This document shows positions 1 to 7,080 of a DNA stretch of 34,284 bases, in pieces; position 1 is the first letter of the stretch, and the number at the start of each line of letters is the position of its first letter. The position numbers were made by a program, and so were the translations under genes. The notes below the pieces were generated by a model that was given only the letters and a program-made list of their open reading frames with translations, was not told where the DNA came from and ran no database searches. This DNA comes from a virus. The stretch is taken from IMG/VR virus record IMGVR_UViG_3300009103_000097, positions 1-34,284 of that record. One strand, given 5' to 3'.

Positions 1-1
1 A

Positions 2-286
2 TACGCTCAATATCACGCCAAGGTATTGGAGATGCTGAATGATGCAGAGAAGAAAAAGATTGACGCTTTCATCCAGATGACTAGAGAGTTTGGGGTTAAA
101 ATTGGAGAGGACTATAAACCCAAATACGACCTACCGAAGCTCAAGGCCAAGGTAGAAGCCCGATACACCGTGCTAGACATGATGAGTTGTTGGGGAGGAT
201 GGAGATGGGACAAAGCCAATGGCGAAAAAATTGCGAACTATATCAATGTGATAGATGTTTGCACGGCTACAAAGGATTCTGCGTAG
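2..286 (+). CDS. Unknown protein, C-terminal fragment (5' truncated by window edge)
   Basis: The frame is open to the left edge. A TTG at 26 and an ATG at 32 lie inside it, but coding upstream (reading YAQYHAKVL) makes an off-window start more likely. The visible 94 residues are charged and Lys-rich at first, followed by a Trp/Gly patch (CWGGWRWDK). I do not recognise the family. A strong hairpin follows 6 nt after the stop, so this is the last gene of its unit. Confidence 0.6.
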   Translation, partial: YAQYHAKVLEMLNDAEKKKIDAFIQMTREFGVKIGEDYKPKYDLPKLKAKVEARYTVLDMMSCWGGWRWDKANGEKIANYINVIDVCTATKDSA

Positions 287-292
287 AAATAA

Positions 293-331
293 GGGAGGGC
301 GAGGTTTTAGTAGGTTTCACCTCGCTCTCCC
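293..331 (+). terminator. Hairpin terminator
   Basis: A 13-bp stem (GGGAGGGCGAGGT with ACCTCGCTCTCCC, one G-U pair) closes a 13-nt loop just after the stop at 286. The T-run after it is weak (TCTCAATTT), so it may be a weak terminator or a 3'-end stabiliser. Confidence 0.65.
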
Positions 332-420
332 TCTCAATTTAAGATGAAACAAAAAAGTTTATTTATATTAAGTTTTAGAGGTTCCTTCTCTGCGAGAAGA
401 AAAAATTAAAAAAAAAAGTA

Positions 421-450
421 TTGACAACCAGTGCAAAACCATGTTAGAAT
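421..450 (+). promoter_or_regulatory. Sigma-70-type promoter for the rIIB homologue
   Basis: TTGACA at 421-426, 18-bp spacer, TAGAAT at 445-450, with A-rich DNA just upstream that could act as an UP element. Unlike most promoters here it gives a real leader of about 20 nt with a GGAG ribosome-binding site at 466-469, 8 nt before the ATG at 478. Confidence 0.75.
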
Positions 451-477
451 AAGAGTATAGAAATTGGAGAAAACAAA

Positions 478-1320
478 ATGGAAAACATTCCTTACATACT
501 AACCGAACATAGCTTAACTGTTGTAATTGACGGAAAAGCGCAAACCATGCGAAACGACCATCCATCATGGGAGATGGCTAAAGTCGCTCTCAAAGATGAG
601 GCATGGGACACATTGGCCGAGTTGTTTGATGTACCGAAAGCGGTGCAAAGATATTTCGACCAAGAAGTTGGCATCGACATCAAGAATGGCGTTGTTTATT
701 ACGAGGGAGAACCTGTTCACAATATGGTTGTAGACAAGATTCTCGACTTCATGCGTAATGGATTACCGTACAAGCCGCTCGTAAAGTTTGCGGGTAAGCT
801 AATGGAGAATCCGTCACGGCGAGCCGTTGATGAATTGTATTCCTTTTTGGAACACAAAAATATGCCCATCACACCAGAAGGAAACTTTCTTGCGTACAAA
901 GGAGTAACTTCTGATTTCAGAGATTGTTATTCTAACAAGTTTGACAATTCTGTTGGGCAAACATTATCAATGACGCGCAACACGGTTTGCGATGATGCAA
1001 ACATTGGTTGCTCTCAAGGTTTCCATGCTGGAAGCTATGAGTATGCCAAGGGCTATGCGTCTAATGGGGGCAATCTGATGATTGTTGAAATTAATCCTGC
1101 TGATGTTGTAAGTGTACCGCATGATTGCGAATGTCAAAAATTGCGTACAGCAAAATACAAAGTTGTAGGTCACTATGAGACTATTGATGCGCCACCTCTG
1201 GAGGAGGGTCTGAATGATGATTATTATGATTATGATGAAGTAGGCGCAGCCGATGATTACGAAGAAGGCTACAATGCGGGATACAATGCGGCTATTGATA
1301 AGCTAAAAGACGGTGAGTAG
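478..1320 (+). CDS. rIIB: RIIB-like protein (T4 rIIB homologue)
   Basis: 280 residues that follow T4 RIIB through most of its length. Recognisable blocks are a leading beta segment (LTVVIDGKAQTM), DKILDFM, ENPSRRAVDELYSFL, FLAYKGV, NKFDNSVGQ, MTRNTVCDD and VEINPADVVSVPHD, and it ends in the conserved KLRTAKYKVV. In T4, rIIA/rIIB are membrane-associated early proteins tied to lysis inhibition and resistance to the lambda Rex exclusion system. Differences from T4: the N-terminal helix-turn-helix-like part is missing, and an acidic Tyr-rich tail with EGYNAGYNAA is added. No rIIA is visible in the window. Start chosen from the GGAG site and promoter; an intrinsic terminator follows the stop. Confidence 0.85.
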   Translation: MENIPYILTEHSLTVVIDGKAQTMRNDHPSWEMAKVALKDEAWDTLAELFDVPKAVQRYFDQEVGIDIKNGVVYYEGEPVHNMVVDKILDFMRNGLPYKPLVKFAGKLMENPSRRAVDELYSFLEHKNMPITPEGNFLAYKGVTSDFRDCYSNKFDNSVGQTLSMTRNTVCDDANIGCSQGFHAGSYEYAKGYASNGGNLMIVEINPADVVSVPHDCECQKLRTAKYKVVGHYETIDAPPLEEGLNDDYYDYDEVGAADDYEEGYNAGYNAAIDKLKDGE

Positions 1321-1330
1321 TAGGAACGAA

Positions 1331-1370
1331 GGGAGGTTACTCGCGGCGTTGCGGGTAGCCTCCCTTTTTT
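1331..1370 (+). terminator. Strong intrinsic terminator after rIIB
   Basis: A stem of about 14 bp (GGGAGGTTACTCGC with GCGGGTAGCCTCCC, G-U pairs included), 6-nt loop GGCGTT, followed directly by six T. Confidence 0.9.
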
Positions 1371-1397
1371 AGAATATAAAAAAATTAATTAATTATT

Positions 1398-1679
1398 ATG
1401 AATTGGCGCGGAAAATTTGAAGATTTAGAATTTGAGGAAGATGACTTTGGCATCATGGCTAGAGTGAAGCTCGACAATGGAATAGAAGTAACGGTTATTC
1501 AAAGCCGTGTGTCTTATGGAGGCGTGAGCGGGTTATTTGAAATCGGCGCACACGGAGACACAGACATGATTCACATCGAAAGATGGGGCGACCAAGTGAA
1601 GGGATGGCTCACGCCAGAAGGTGTGGAAAAGGAAATTGATTACCTTGTTACATTAGACGATAACAAAGGAGATATATAA
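1398..1679 (+). CDS. Unknown small acidic protein
   Basis: 93 residues, strongly acidic at the N-terminus (EDLEFEEDDFG), then a likely beta-rich domain. No family recognised. The ATG follows TTAATTAATTATT with no Shine-Dalgarno sequence, a start context shared by many genes here. It leads a tight run with the next two genes (2-nt gaps), so the three are probably co-transcribed. Confidence 0.7.
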   Translation: MNWRGKFEDLEFEEDDFGIMARVKLDNGIEVTVIQSRVSYGGVSGLFEIGAHGDTDMIHIERWGDQVKGWLTPEGVEKEIDYLVTLDDNKGDI

Positions 1680-1681
1680 TT

Positions 1682-1918
1682 ATGGTTATTAAAAAAGAAA
1701 ATGCGAAGTGGATTCCACCATTACCGCCAGAATGTCAGAATGGTACAAACTGGCACGGATGGATGAATTATGATGGTGAAATATGGGAGATTACAAACAT
1801 TCATAGTTATGATGATTATGGTGTTAGCTTGGAGACTTTTACTCTCGAAAGAGATGGTCAAAAAATAGAACTCTACTCTTATGATGAGGGAGAAACATTC
1901 ATATCAGATATAGATTAA
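1682..1918 (+). CDS. Unknown small acidic protein
   Basis: 78 residues, rich in Trp, Tyr and acidic residues (WHGWMNYDGEIWEI; SYDEGETF). No family recognised. The start follows ATATAATT directly, without a Shine-Dalgarno sequence, 2 nt after the preceding stop. Confidence 0.65.
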   Translation: MVIKKENAKWIPPLPPECQNGTNWHGWMNYDGEIWEITNIHSYDDYGVSLETFTLERDGQKIELYSYDEGETFISDID

Positions 1919-1920
1919 TT

Positions 1921-2280
1921 ATGAAAATTAAATGGGAAAGAAATAGCAGGTCGTTGCGGTTGGCGCGTGAAGGTAAAATTAACATGAAAGATGTTGTTGA
2001 TAAAACTCAAACAGTCAACTTTGAAGCAGATGCTTGTACGGTAAGAATGGCGAAGCCAACAGAACCGATTCCATTCGTTACATTGCATATTCGCGGCAAG
2101 TCAAGGCAGAAAACATACGGTTGGATGAAGCACACAGTCGAGTGTGCAGAAACTTGTCGCGTAAATTTTGGAGGAAACTACGATAATAATATGTGTTCCA
2201 ACGGCAATCTCGACGCTCAATATAGTTGGAAAGATGTGCATAATGCAGTTGAAGAAGTAAAGAAAGTAATGGGTATTTAA
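1921..2280 (+). CDS. Unknown protein
   Basis: 119 residues, basic N-terminus and three Cys in the second half (ECAETC, NNMC). Not recognised. It begins 2 nt after the previous stop in an AATT-ATG context and ends the three-gene run. Confidence 0.65.
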   Translation: MKIKWERNSRSLRLAREGKINMKDVVDKTQTVNFEADACTVRMAKPTEPIPFVTLHIRGKSRQKTYGWMKHTVECAETCRVNFGGNYDNNMCSNGNLDAQYSWKDVHNAVEEVKKVMGI

Positions 2281-2356
2281 TTAAAAAGTACCACAAAGAA
2301 ACCTGTTTATTAATATATGAACCGAAACCTACTACATATAAGAAAGGTAACTTGTT

Positions 2357-2434
2357 ATGATAGTATTGGTTATATTATTTGCATTAGGAATATGGTGGAT
2401 GGTAGATGCTGCAAATGGATTAAAGAACTTGTAG
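2357..2434 (+). CDS. Putative membrane micropeptide (25 aa)
   Basis: A 25-codon ORF beginning MIVLVILFALGIWWMVDA, one hydrophobic span with a short polar tail, preceded by a GA-rich site (AAGAAAGG). It resembles other tiny hydrophobic peptides at 7809, 10146, 12800 and 13791. A longer frame from 2317 overlaps it but has an unconvincing Cys/Arg-rich composition. Existence is inferred from composition and recurrence only. Confidence 0.45.
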   Translation: MIVLVILFALGIWWMVDAANGLKNL

Positions 2435-2455
2435 CGCGGTGTGGTAAAGTGTTGA

Positions 2456-2494
2456 AAAGTGGGGAAAAGTGTGGAATTTCCCCCTTTTCACTTT
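2456..2494 (+). other. Hairpin in intergenic DNA
   Basis: Outer pairing AAAGTG with CACTTT and inner GGGAAA with TTTCCC form an imperfect long hairpin downstream of the 2357 micropeptide. There is no clear T-run, so it could be a weak terminator or a processing structure. Confidence 0.4.
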
Positions 2495-2554
2495 ATCCCC
2501 TTCAGCATAGGAGCTTAAATAAGGACGTACATAATTAAATTAAAATATACTGTT

Positions 2555-2659
2555 ATGAACTGGGCAAAAGATATTTATACAAAAGTCAAGAAGAAAATAA
2601 CTTATTATATATACGATAAGTATGATAAAGCCTTTAAGTGGATACATATTAATACATAA
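2555..2659 (+). CDS. Putative small basic Tyr/Lys-rich protein (34 aa)
   Basis: A 34-codon ORF starting MNWAKDIYTKVKKKI, rich in Lys and Tyr and likely a single amphipathic helix. There is no Shine-Dalgarno sequence (context ATACTGTT-ATG). Unrecognised; it could be a chance ORF, but it fills the gap in the same orientation as its neighbours. Confidence 0.4.
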   Translation: MNWAKDIYTKVKKKITYYIYDKYDKAFKWIHINT

Positions 2660-2743
2660 CATAGTGTAATTAAATATAAGTAATTTATTATATTTTGATT
2701 TTGGCCCCCTTCCGAGGATTGGCCGAAATATGTTATTCATACT

Positions 2744-2929
2744 ATGGAAATTGTCTTTTTAATACTTGTATTCGCCGCGATAAGTATGAGAATTATCGCC
2801 GCACTAGACTGGCGCGACTACCGCAAAGTTATTAAAAACTATCACGAAAGAAATCCGGCCCCCTTCCGCGCAAAAACCGAAATAAGGAAGCCGAAACCCA
2901 CTAATATAAAACGTGATATAAATGAATAA
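2744..2929 (+). CDS. Small single-span membrane protein
   Basis: 61 residues: an N-terminal hydrophobic span (about residues 2-21) followed by a basic, proline-containing tail (RNPAPFRAKTEIRKPKP), which predicts a cytoplasmic C-terminus. No family recognised. The short motif GGCCCCCTTCCG occurs just upstream (about 2703) and again inside the gene (about 2858). Confidence 0.6.
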   Translation: MEIVFLILVFAAISMRIIAALDWRDYRKVIKNYHERNPAPFRAKTEIRKPKPTNIKRDINE

Positions 2930-3036
2930 TTTATTAAATATAATGATTATTTGTGTTATTTAGTGTGATTAATTGTTATTTTTAAGTTATTAGCCGCGCA
3001 TATATTAAAATTTTGTTATATGGCGCGTCATTATAC

Positions 3037-3066
3037 TTGACAAAGAGAATAAAAACGTGATAGTAT
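3037..3066 (+). promoter_or_regulatory. Leaderless sigma-70 promoter
   Basis: TTGACA at 3037-3042, 18-bp spacer, TAGTAT at 3061-3066, then only 6 nt before the ATG at 3073. The predicted transcription start coincides with the A of the start codon. Confidence 0.75.
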
Positions 3067-3072
3067 TACATA

Positions 3073-3354
3073 ATGAGCAAAGAATCTTCAAAGAAACCAC
3101 AAAATAAAGCACTGCCCACAGGCATGGCATATAAATACGAAGTTGCGTATACGCAGTTGTTCGATATGGAAAAGGATTGGCGCAAGGCAATCATCATCGA
3201 CGAACCAACGAGTCGTCACGGCGCGGAGTTAGCTCACATGGCCGCTATCTTGGCCGAGAGAGGTGAAATATCCGCACGGGAATGCCACCTTGGCGATGTT
3301 AAATATGACCCTTATCATCTACAACAGAAGATGGCAGTTTCGGGCCAAAAATAA
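3073..3354 (+). CDS. Unknown small protein
   Basis: 93 residues with a Lys/Ser-rich start and a helical middle (HGAELAHMAAILAERGEIS). Family not recognised. The start is fixed by the promoter, whose expected +1 falls on the ATG. It is followed 11 nt later by another small gene. Confidence 0.7.
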   Translation: MSKESSKKPQNKALPTGMAYKYEVAYTQLFDMEKDWRKAIIIDEPTSRHGAELAHMAAILAERGEISARECHLGDVKYDPYHLQQKMAVSGQK

Positions 3355-3365
3355 ATATAATAATT

Positions 3366-3542
3366 ATGAACAAAAAAGACCGTAAGTATTGGGAGCAACA
3401 TAAAGAGGTTCTCAATAGAGAGTTAGAAAAATTAGATGTTAAAACTATTAGTAATATGTTTGAAGATCCACACAGTTCACATTCTAGAAAGTTCGCCGCA
3501 AAGGTAGACAGCCTAACAAAAAAAGAATTAGAATTAAGTTAA
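3366..3542 (+). CDS. Small charged alpha-helical protein (58 aa)
   Basis: 58 codons beginning MNKKDRKYWEQHKEVLNREL, highly charged and likely helical throughout. Not recognised. SD-less start in an ATAATT-ATG context. Probably translated from the transcript begun at 3073. Confidence 0.6.
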   Translation: MNKKDRKYWEQHKEVLNRELEKLDVKTISNMFEDPHSSHSRKFAAKVDSLTKKELELS

Positions 3543-3551
3543 TTAATTTTC

Positions 3552-3581
3552 TTGACAGGTATATCAAAGTTATGTTATACT
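3552..3581 (+). promoter_or_regulatory. Leaderless sigma-70 promoter
   Basis: TTGACA at 3552-3557, 18-bp spacer, TATACT at 3576-3581, 7 nt to the ATG at 3589. Confidence 0.78.
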
Positions 3582-3588
3582 TGGTCTT

Positions 3589-3858
3589 ATGGGTAGGAAA
3601 AAAGGTTCAGGACGTACAAAGGGCGCAGGGTCGTTTGTTAAAGTTTCATTAAAAGAACTTAACAGACTCTTGCGCCCAGAAGCCGTAGTTATTATTAATC
3701 GTCGTTATGCCGAGCTTATTGGTTTAGCTAATGAGGATTTCGTAGCGACTACGGAAAACATCAAAGCGGCTGGCGAACAGGTCGATTTCCAAGTGACCAA
3801 GCTAGACTCTGAAGAAGAGGCCGCTTTACCTATGACATTTAAGTCTGAAGATTGGTAA
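3589..3858 (+). CDS. Unknown small protein with basic N-terminus
   Basis: 89 residues. A basic glycine-rich start (MGRKKGSGRTKGAGSF) could contact nucleic acid; the rest is mixed alpha/beta with an acidic C-terminus. No family recognised. Single-gene unit from a leaderless promoter, and the next gene has its own. Confidence 0.7.
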   Translation: MGRKKGSGRTKGAGSFVKVSLKELNRLLRPEAVVIINRRYAELIGLANEDFVATTENIKAAGEQVDFQVTKLDSEEEAALPMTFKSEDW

Positions 3859-3867
3859 ACTTTGGGC

Positions 3868-3897
3868 TTGACTTAATTAAGAAATCCGTGCTACTAT
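3868..3897 (+). promoter_or_regulatory. Leaderless sigma-70 promoter for the RuvB-like gene
   Basis: TTGACT at 3868-3873, 18-bp spacer ending TGC (extended -10), TACTAT at 3892-3897, 6 nt to the ATG at 3904. Confidence 0.75.
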
Positions 3898-3903
3898 TAG
3901 AAC

Positions 3904-4878
3904 ATGATTACGACAGACTTATTCGATGGCCTTATCGGCCAAGACGTTGCCAAGCGTAAACTTGGCTTTTATCACGCTGGTTACATGGCTAACCAGATTG
4001 TGCCTCATCTTATGTTTGTTGCGCCGAAAGGTTGCGGCAAAACAACTCTCGCAAAAGCAATGGGTAAGTTGCTAGTGGATAGTGATGGAGAAAAACCTAA
4101 AAAGTTTTATGAAATTAATTGTGCTTCTATAAAGAATCTTAATCAATTATGTAATCAATTTTTCATTCCTCATGTCGTGCAAAATGAATGTACCGTTTTG
4201 TTTGATGAGTGCAGCGAGCTTCCAAAGGATGTGACTATGGCATTATTGACCATACTTAATCCTAATCCAGAGAATCGTAACACCTTTGCGTATGAAGATT
4301 ATGTGATGGATTTCAATTTTCGTCAACAGTCGTTCATGTTCGCTACAACTGAAGCACAAAGTATTTTCCATGCTCTCATGGATAGGTGTGAGCGTGTTGA
4401 CCTTGAGGAATATACTTTCAATGAGCTTGGCAGGATTGTTTCTCTTGGCACACCTGACGTTGAGTTTGAGGATGGGTTGTTGGATAAGATTGCTGAAGTG
4501 CTGCGTGGTAATGCGCGAGCGGCGCAGAAGATGGCAATGAATATCATGTCGTATCTTGGCGGCGTGGATAGCACCACCTTCACTTCCAAAGATTGGGATG
4601 AGTTGCAGCATCAGCTTGGCATACTTCCTCTTGGCTTGAGTCGCATTGAATTGCAAGTGTTGAATATCTTGACCGAGAAGAAAGAGTGCAGCTTAACAAA
4701 TCTCGCCGCCAAAACTGGCTTGACTCCAGAGTGCTTGCGGCGTGACTTCGAGATGTATCTTCAGAAGATGAATCTCATGGACATTACCACAGCAGGACGT
4801 TCGATAACTCCAGATGGTCAGCAGTATCTTCGGGCCTTGGAGAAGCGGCGTAATAAGAAAGCAAAAGTAAAAGCATAA
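3904..4878 (+). CDS. RuvB-like AAA+ ATPase
   Basis: 324 residues laid out like bacterial RuvB, the hexameric ATPase that drives Holliday-junction branch migration. An N-terminal FDGLIGQ block is followed by Walker A APKGCGKT (40-47), Walker B LFDE (99-102), sensor 1 FATTE (146-150), an Asp-Arg at 160-161 in the usual arginine-finger area, and a sensor 2-like GNARAAQKM near 205. The C-terminal 75 residues form a winged helix (LTNLAAKTGLTPECLRR), as in RuvB. A role in phage recombination or replication-fork processing is inferred; no RuvA or RuvC lies in the window. Expressed from its own leaderless promoter and closed by a branched terminator directly after the stop. Confidence 0.8.
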   Translation: MITTDLFDGLIGQDVAKRKLGFYHAGYMANQIVPHLMFVAPKGCGKTTLAKAMGKLLVDSDGEKPKKFYEINCASIKNLNQLCNQFFIPHVVQNECTVLFDECSELPKDVTMALLTILNPNPENRNTFAYEDYVMDFNFRQQSFMFATTEAQSIFHALMDRCERVDLEEYTFNELGRIVSLGTPDVEFEDGLLDKIAEVLRGNARAAQKMAMNIMSYLGGVDSTTFTSKDWDELQHQLGILPLGLSRIELQVLNILTEKKECSLTNLAAKTGLTPECLRRDFEMYLQKMNLMDITTAGRSITPDGQQYLRALEKRRNKKAKVKA

Positions 4879-4957
4879 GGGGTAGTGAGGAATGGAGTCG
4901 GAGGAGAACTCCGAACGGCCAAGTCGTGGCTCATGCGAACACCTCACCGCCCTTTTT
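4879..4957 (+). terminator. Branched (multi-hairpin) intrinsic terminator
   Basis: It begins at the base after the stop codon. GTGAGG (4885-4890) pairs with CCTCAC (4942-4947) and encloses two hairpins: CGGAG-GAGAA-CTCCG and GCCA-AGTCG-TGGC. GCCC then five T follow. A three-way junction before a T-run is more elaborate than an ordinary terminator, so it may also act as a small RNA or 3'-end protector. Confidence 0.75.
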
Positions 4958-5076
4958 AAATAACTTCAAATAATTTAAACTCTAAATAGGAACAAATACA
5001 AATAGGAACAAATAGAAATGTAAATAAATAATTAAAATTTTTGTAAGTTAGTGCTTGACATTTTGCGCAAGGTCTG

Positions 5077-5090
5077 GCGGCCCGGGCCGC
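5077..5090. repeat. GC palindrome, copy 1 (cassette boundary element)
   Basis: Perfect 14-bp palindrome GCGGCCCGGGCCGC. First of about 13 copies of a CCCGGG-centred element between 5.0 and 13.4 kb. Here it sits where the -10 box would fall for an orphan TTGACA at 5055-5060. Confidence 0.8.
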
Positions 5091-5143
5091 GAAGCATTGA
5101 GACTGAATCTCATAACTTTTTTCACTTTTCTTAAGAATAATGC

Positions 5144-5173
5144 TTGACTTAATTGCTAAACCCATGCTATACT
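5144..5173 (+). promoter_or_regulatory. Sigma-70 promoter for the DUF932-like gene
   Basis: TTGACT at 5144-5149, 18-bp spacer ending TGC, TATACT at 5168-5173. The leader is about 40 nt with a weak GA-rich site (AAAGAGAAAG) before the ATG at 5220, so this gene is not leaderless. Confidence 0.75.
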
Positions 5174-5219
5174 TTATAAAGAGTTAAGGATATAACAACT
5201 AAAGAGAAAGATACAAAAC

Positions 5220-6089
5220 ATGGCACGATCCGCTAATCAAACTGATAACTACAACTACAACGTCGAATCCGTTAAACTGTTCACTCCTGATGGCCAAGAG
5301 TCTGGCTGGTTTGGCAATCGTCGCACTGATACTGGTGACATTCTAGGCATCTGCACCGAGCAGTATAACATTGTCCAAAATGAGGATATTTTCAGCAAGG
5401 CTGATGAGGCTATCGAGTCTCGTGGTCTTACTCCTACCTCAAAGCGTATCGTAGTGAGCGATGGTGGAGCTAAAGTTCGAGGCATCTATGACTTTACTAA
5501 TGAGGTTAAGAAAGTCAAGAGCGTTGGCGATGACATGGGCTTTCGCTTAATTGTTAACAACTCCTTTGACCGTAGCTTACGCATTAGCTTCCAACTTGGA
5601 TTGCTGCGTTTGGTCTGCACCAATGGCATGACCACTCTTGAAAAAGAGTTTGACCTTACCAAAAAGCACTCTTCACAGTGCAAGCTGGATGACCTACTGA
5701 CAGATGATAATCTGGACAAGGCTTTTGGCAAGTTCGAGGCATCTCTTGGAGTGTATGACCGTCTTGCTGGTGTGAAGCTCAAGCAAGAAGAGGGATTGAA
5801 CATCCTGCAACGTCTTGCGAAAGCTAACACTATCAGCGAGAAGCTGCGCGAAGGGATTGCGAACATCTGGAACAATCCGACTTACAAAGAGGACAAAGCT
5901 CGCAACCTTTACAACCTCAACAACGCCGTGACTCAATACGTCACAGAGAACGTGGCGGAAGATAGGTTTGAGTATGCGAATCGTATCACCAGCCAAGTGT
6001 TGACCAAGTTCAACCGCGCTGCAAAGAGCAAGTCACAGCTAACCAAGCTGGCTTCCGCTCTCCCTGCGCCAGTGGTTGCAAATAACTAA
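5220..6089 (+). CDS. DUF932-family phage/plasmid protein
   Basis: 289 residues matching the DUF932 pattern, a widespread phage and plasmid family of unknown activity. Seen: GDILGICTEQYNIVQNEDIF near residue 40 (the family's V...Y.vvqN.eaf signature), the beta block GFRLIVNNSFDRSLRISFQLG, and the conserved LLRLVCTNGMT. Helical C-terminus with a basic Ser/Lys tail. It lies between a normal promoter with leader and a strong terminator, so it forms its own unit. The function of the family is not established. Confidence 0.75.
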   Translation: MARSANQTDNYNYNVESVKLFTPDGQESGWFGNRRTDTGDILGICTEQYNIVQNEDIFSKADEAIESRGLTPTSKRIVVSDGGAKVRGIYDFTNEVKKVKSVGDDMGFRLIVNNSFDRSLRISFQLGLLRLVCTNGMTTLEKEFDLTKKHSSQCKLDDLLTDDNLDKAFGKFEASLGVYDRLAGVKLKQEEGLNILQRLAKANTISEKLREGIANIWNNPTYKEDKARNLYNLNNAVTQYVTENVAEDRFEYANRITSQVLTKFNRAAKSKSQLTKLASALPAPVVANN

Positions 6090-6114
6090 ATAATAAAATA
6101 CAAAATAACAAATA

Positions 6115-6143
6115 GCTCACCCTTTTGGGTGGGCATTTTTTTT
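6115..6143 (+). terminator. Strong intrinsic terminator
   Basis: GCTCACCC-TTTT-GGGTGGGC (8 bp, one G-U) followed by A and at least eight T, 25 nt after the DUF932-like stop. Confidence 0.92.
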
Positions 6144-6173
6144 GCTTGACTTTCGGGGCCCGGGCTGTCAAGC
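6144..6173. repeat. GC palindrome, copy 2, flanked by inverted -35-like motifs
   Basis: GCTTGAC (6144-6150) and GTCAAGC (6167-6173) form inverted arms around GGGCCCGGGC (6156-6165). The preceding T-run and inverted TTGAC motifs make it look like two facing -35 boxes around the palindrome. Confidence 0.75.
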
Positions 6174-6197
6174 TTTTTCGGTGTGCCATATTGTCTC

Positions 6198-6226
6198 TTG
6201 ACTTTCGGGTTGTTGTGTGCTATATT
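6198..6226 (+). promoter_or_regulatory. Leaderless early promoter
   Basis: TTGACT 6198-6203, 17-bp spacer ending TGTGC (extended -10), TATATT 6221-6226, 6 nt to the ATG at 6233. Confidence 0.85.
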
Positions 6227-6232
6227 ATAACT

Positions 6233-6355
6233 ATGAAAGACAAAGAAGAAGCCAAACAAGCAGCCGCGCAGGAAGTACCCAACTACGACGAGATGTGGAG
6301 CGTGTCAGGCTACTACCTCGACAATGACGGAAACGACATCAGAGACAGAGACTAG
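6233..6355 (+). CDS. Small acidic protein (40 aa)
   Basis: 40 residues starting MKDKEEAKQAAAQEVPNYDE: a short charged helix, then an acidic tail. Unknown function. The start is fixed by the promoter, whose expected +1 is the ATG. Single-gene unit, since another promoter follows within 20 nt. Confidence 0.65.
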   Translation: MKDKEEAKQAAAQEVPNYDEMWSVSGYYLDNDGNDIRDRD

Positions 6356-6374
6356 AGAAAAGCAAAAAAAGTGC

Positions 6375-6403
6375 TTGACAATCGACAGGAATTGTGCTAT
6401 ATT
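6375..6403 (+). promoter_or_regulatory. Leaderless early promoter
   Basis: A-tract, then TTGACA 6375-6380, 17-bp spacer ending TGTGC, TATATT 6398-6403, 6 nt to the ATG at 6410. No GC palindrome precedes this copy. Confidence 0.88.
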
Positions 6404-6409
6404 ATACTT

Positions 6410-6571
6410 ATGACAGTTAAAGAAAAGAAGAAGTTGGATTATGTGTTGTTCATGCAAGTGGTTGCTGGCACACGCAATGTGAAACCTATTGACCGTTTGG
6501 TGGCCCTCGCAAAAGATGTTGTCGCTATCCGTGACGGTGAAGAACCCAAAGAATCGAAGGAGCTTGTTTAA
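6410..6571 (+). CDS. Unknown small basic protein (53 aa)
   Basis: 53 residues, Lys-rich start (MTVKEKKKLDYVLF) with a predicted helix over the middle (IDRLVALAKDVVAIRDGEE). Not recognised. First gene of a two-gene unit; the next ATG is 1 nt beyond its stop, and an AAGGAG inside this gene serves that start. Confidence 0.65.
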   Translation: MTVKEKKKLDYVLFMQVVAGTRNVKPIDRLVALAKDVVAIRDGEEPKESKELV

Positions 6572-6572
6572 C

Positions 6573-7037
6573 ATGGAAAATCATTGGAACAAAAAAGTAG
6601 AATTGCTCTACCGTAACTGTGGCACAAACTGGGCTGTGTTTATTCGTGGCTCACTTGAGGACGTAGAGCAGGAATTTTACGGTATGTATAACCACGGAGC
6701 CACCAACGGAGAATTAGAATGGCAAACGCCAGAGAACGCTTATTTTTGGACTACTAGAGAAAAGCTCGAAAAGTGTCTCACGAACCGAGCATTGTTCTGG
6801 CTATTGAATCAAGACGGACACGAAGAATCTGACGAGGAAGAATTGCTACCCGTAGCGAAACAGATGGCTGAAACTCTCATGGGTGAGATGGTTCAACAGT
6901 CGAACTTGATGACCTTTGGGAATACTTATGACACTTATGAACTTGGTGAAGTGTCAGCGGAATCGAGCGAGGAGCATATCAACAACGGCCCATCTACTGT
7001 GCAAGTTAACATCAGCAGATTAATGGGATCTCTATAA
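6573..7037 (+). CDS. Unknown acidic protein (154 aa)
   Basis: 154 residues starting MENHWNKKVELLYRNCGTN, with a Trp/Phe-rich first half and an acidic stretch (EESDEEELL), then a likely helical region. No family recognised. Start chosen at 6573 because AAGGAG lies at 6557-6562 and the upstream extension of the frame merely overlaps the previous gene. Confidence 0.65.
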   Translation: MENHWNKKVELLYRNCGTNWAVFIRGSLEDVEQEFYGMYNHGATNGELEWQTPENAYFWTTREKLEKCLTNRALFWLLNQDGHEESDEEELLPVAKQMAETLMGEMVQQSNLMTFGNTYDTYELGEVSAESSEEHINNGPSTVQVNISRLMGSL

Positions 7038-7045
7038 AAAAGGGC

Positions 7046-7074
7046 TTGACAATCAAGCTGAAACGTGCTATATT
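7046..7074 (+). promoter_or_regulatory. Leaderless early promoter
   Basis: TTGACA 7046-7051, 17-bp spacer ending CGTGC, TATATT 7069-7074, 6 nt to the ATG at 7081. No palindrome upstream. Confidence 0.88.
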
Positions 7075-7080
7075 ATACTC

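Noticed and set aside
2317-2538. 73-codon ORF beginning MNRNLLHIRK
   Set aside because: Cys/Arg/His-rich with no plausible fold, no ribosome-binding site, overlapping a hairpin and a better-placed hydrophobic micropeptide with an upstream GA-rich site.
4243-4656. 137-codon reverse ORF antisense to the RuvB-like gene
   Set aside because: The forward frame has full AAA+ motifs; the reverse frame has no recognisable domain and is a shadow.
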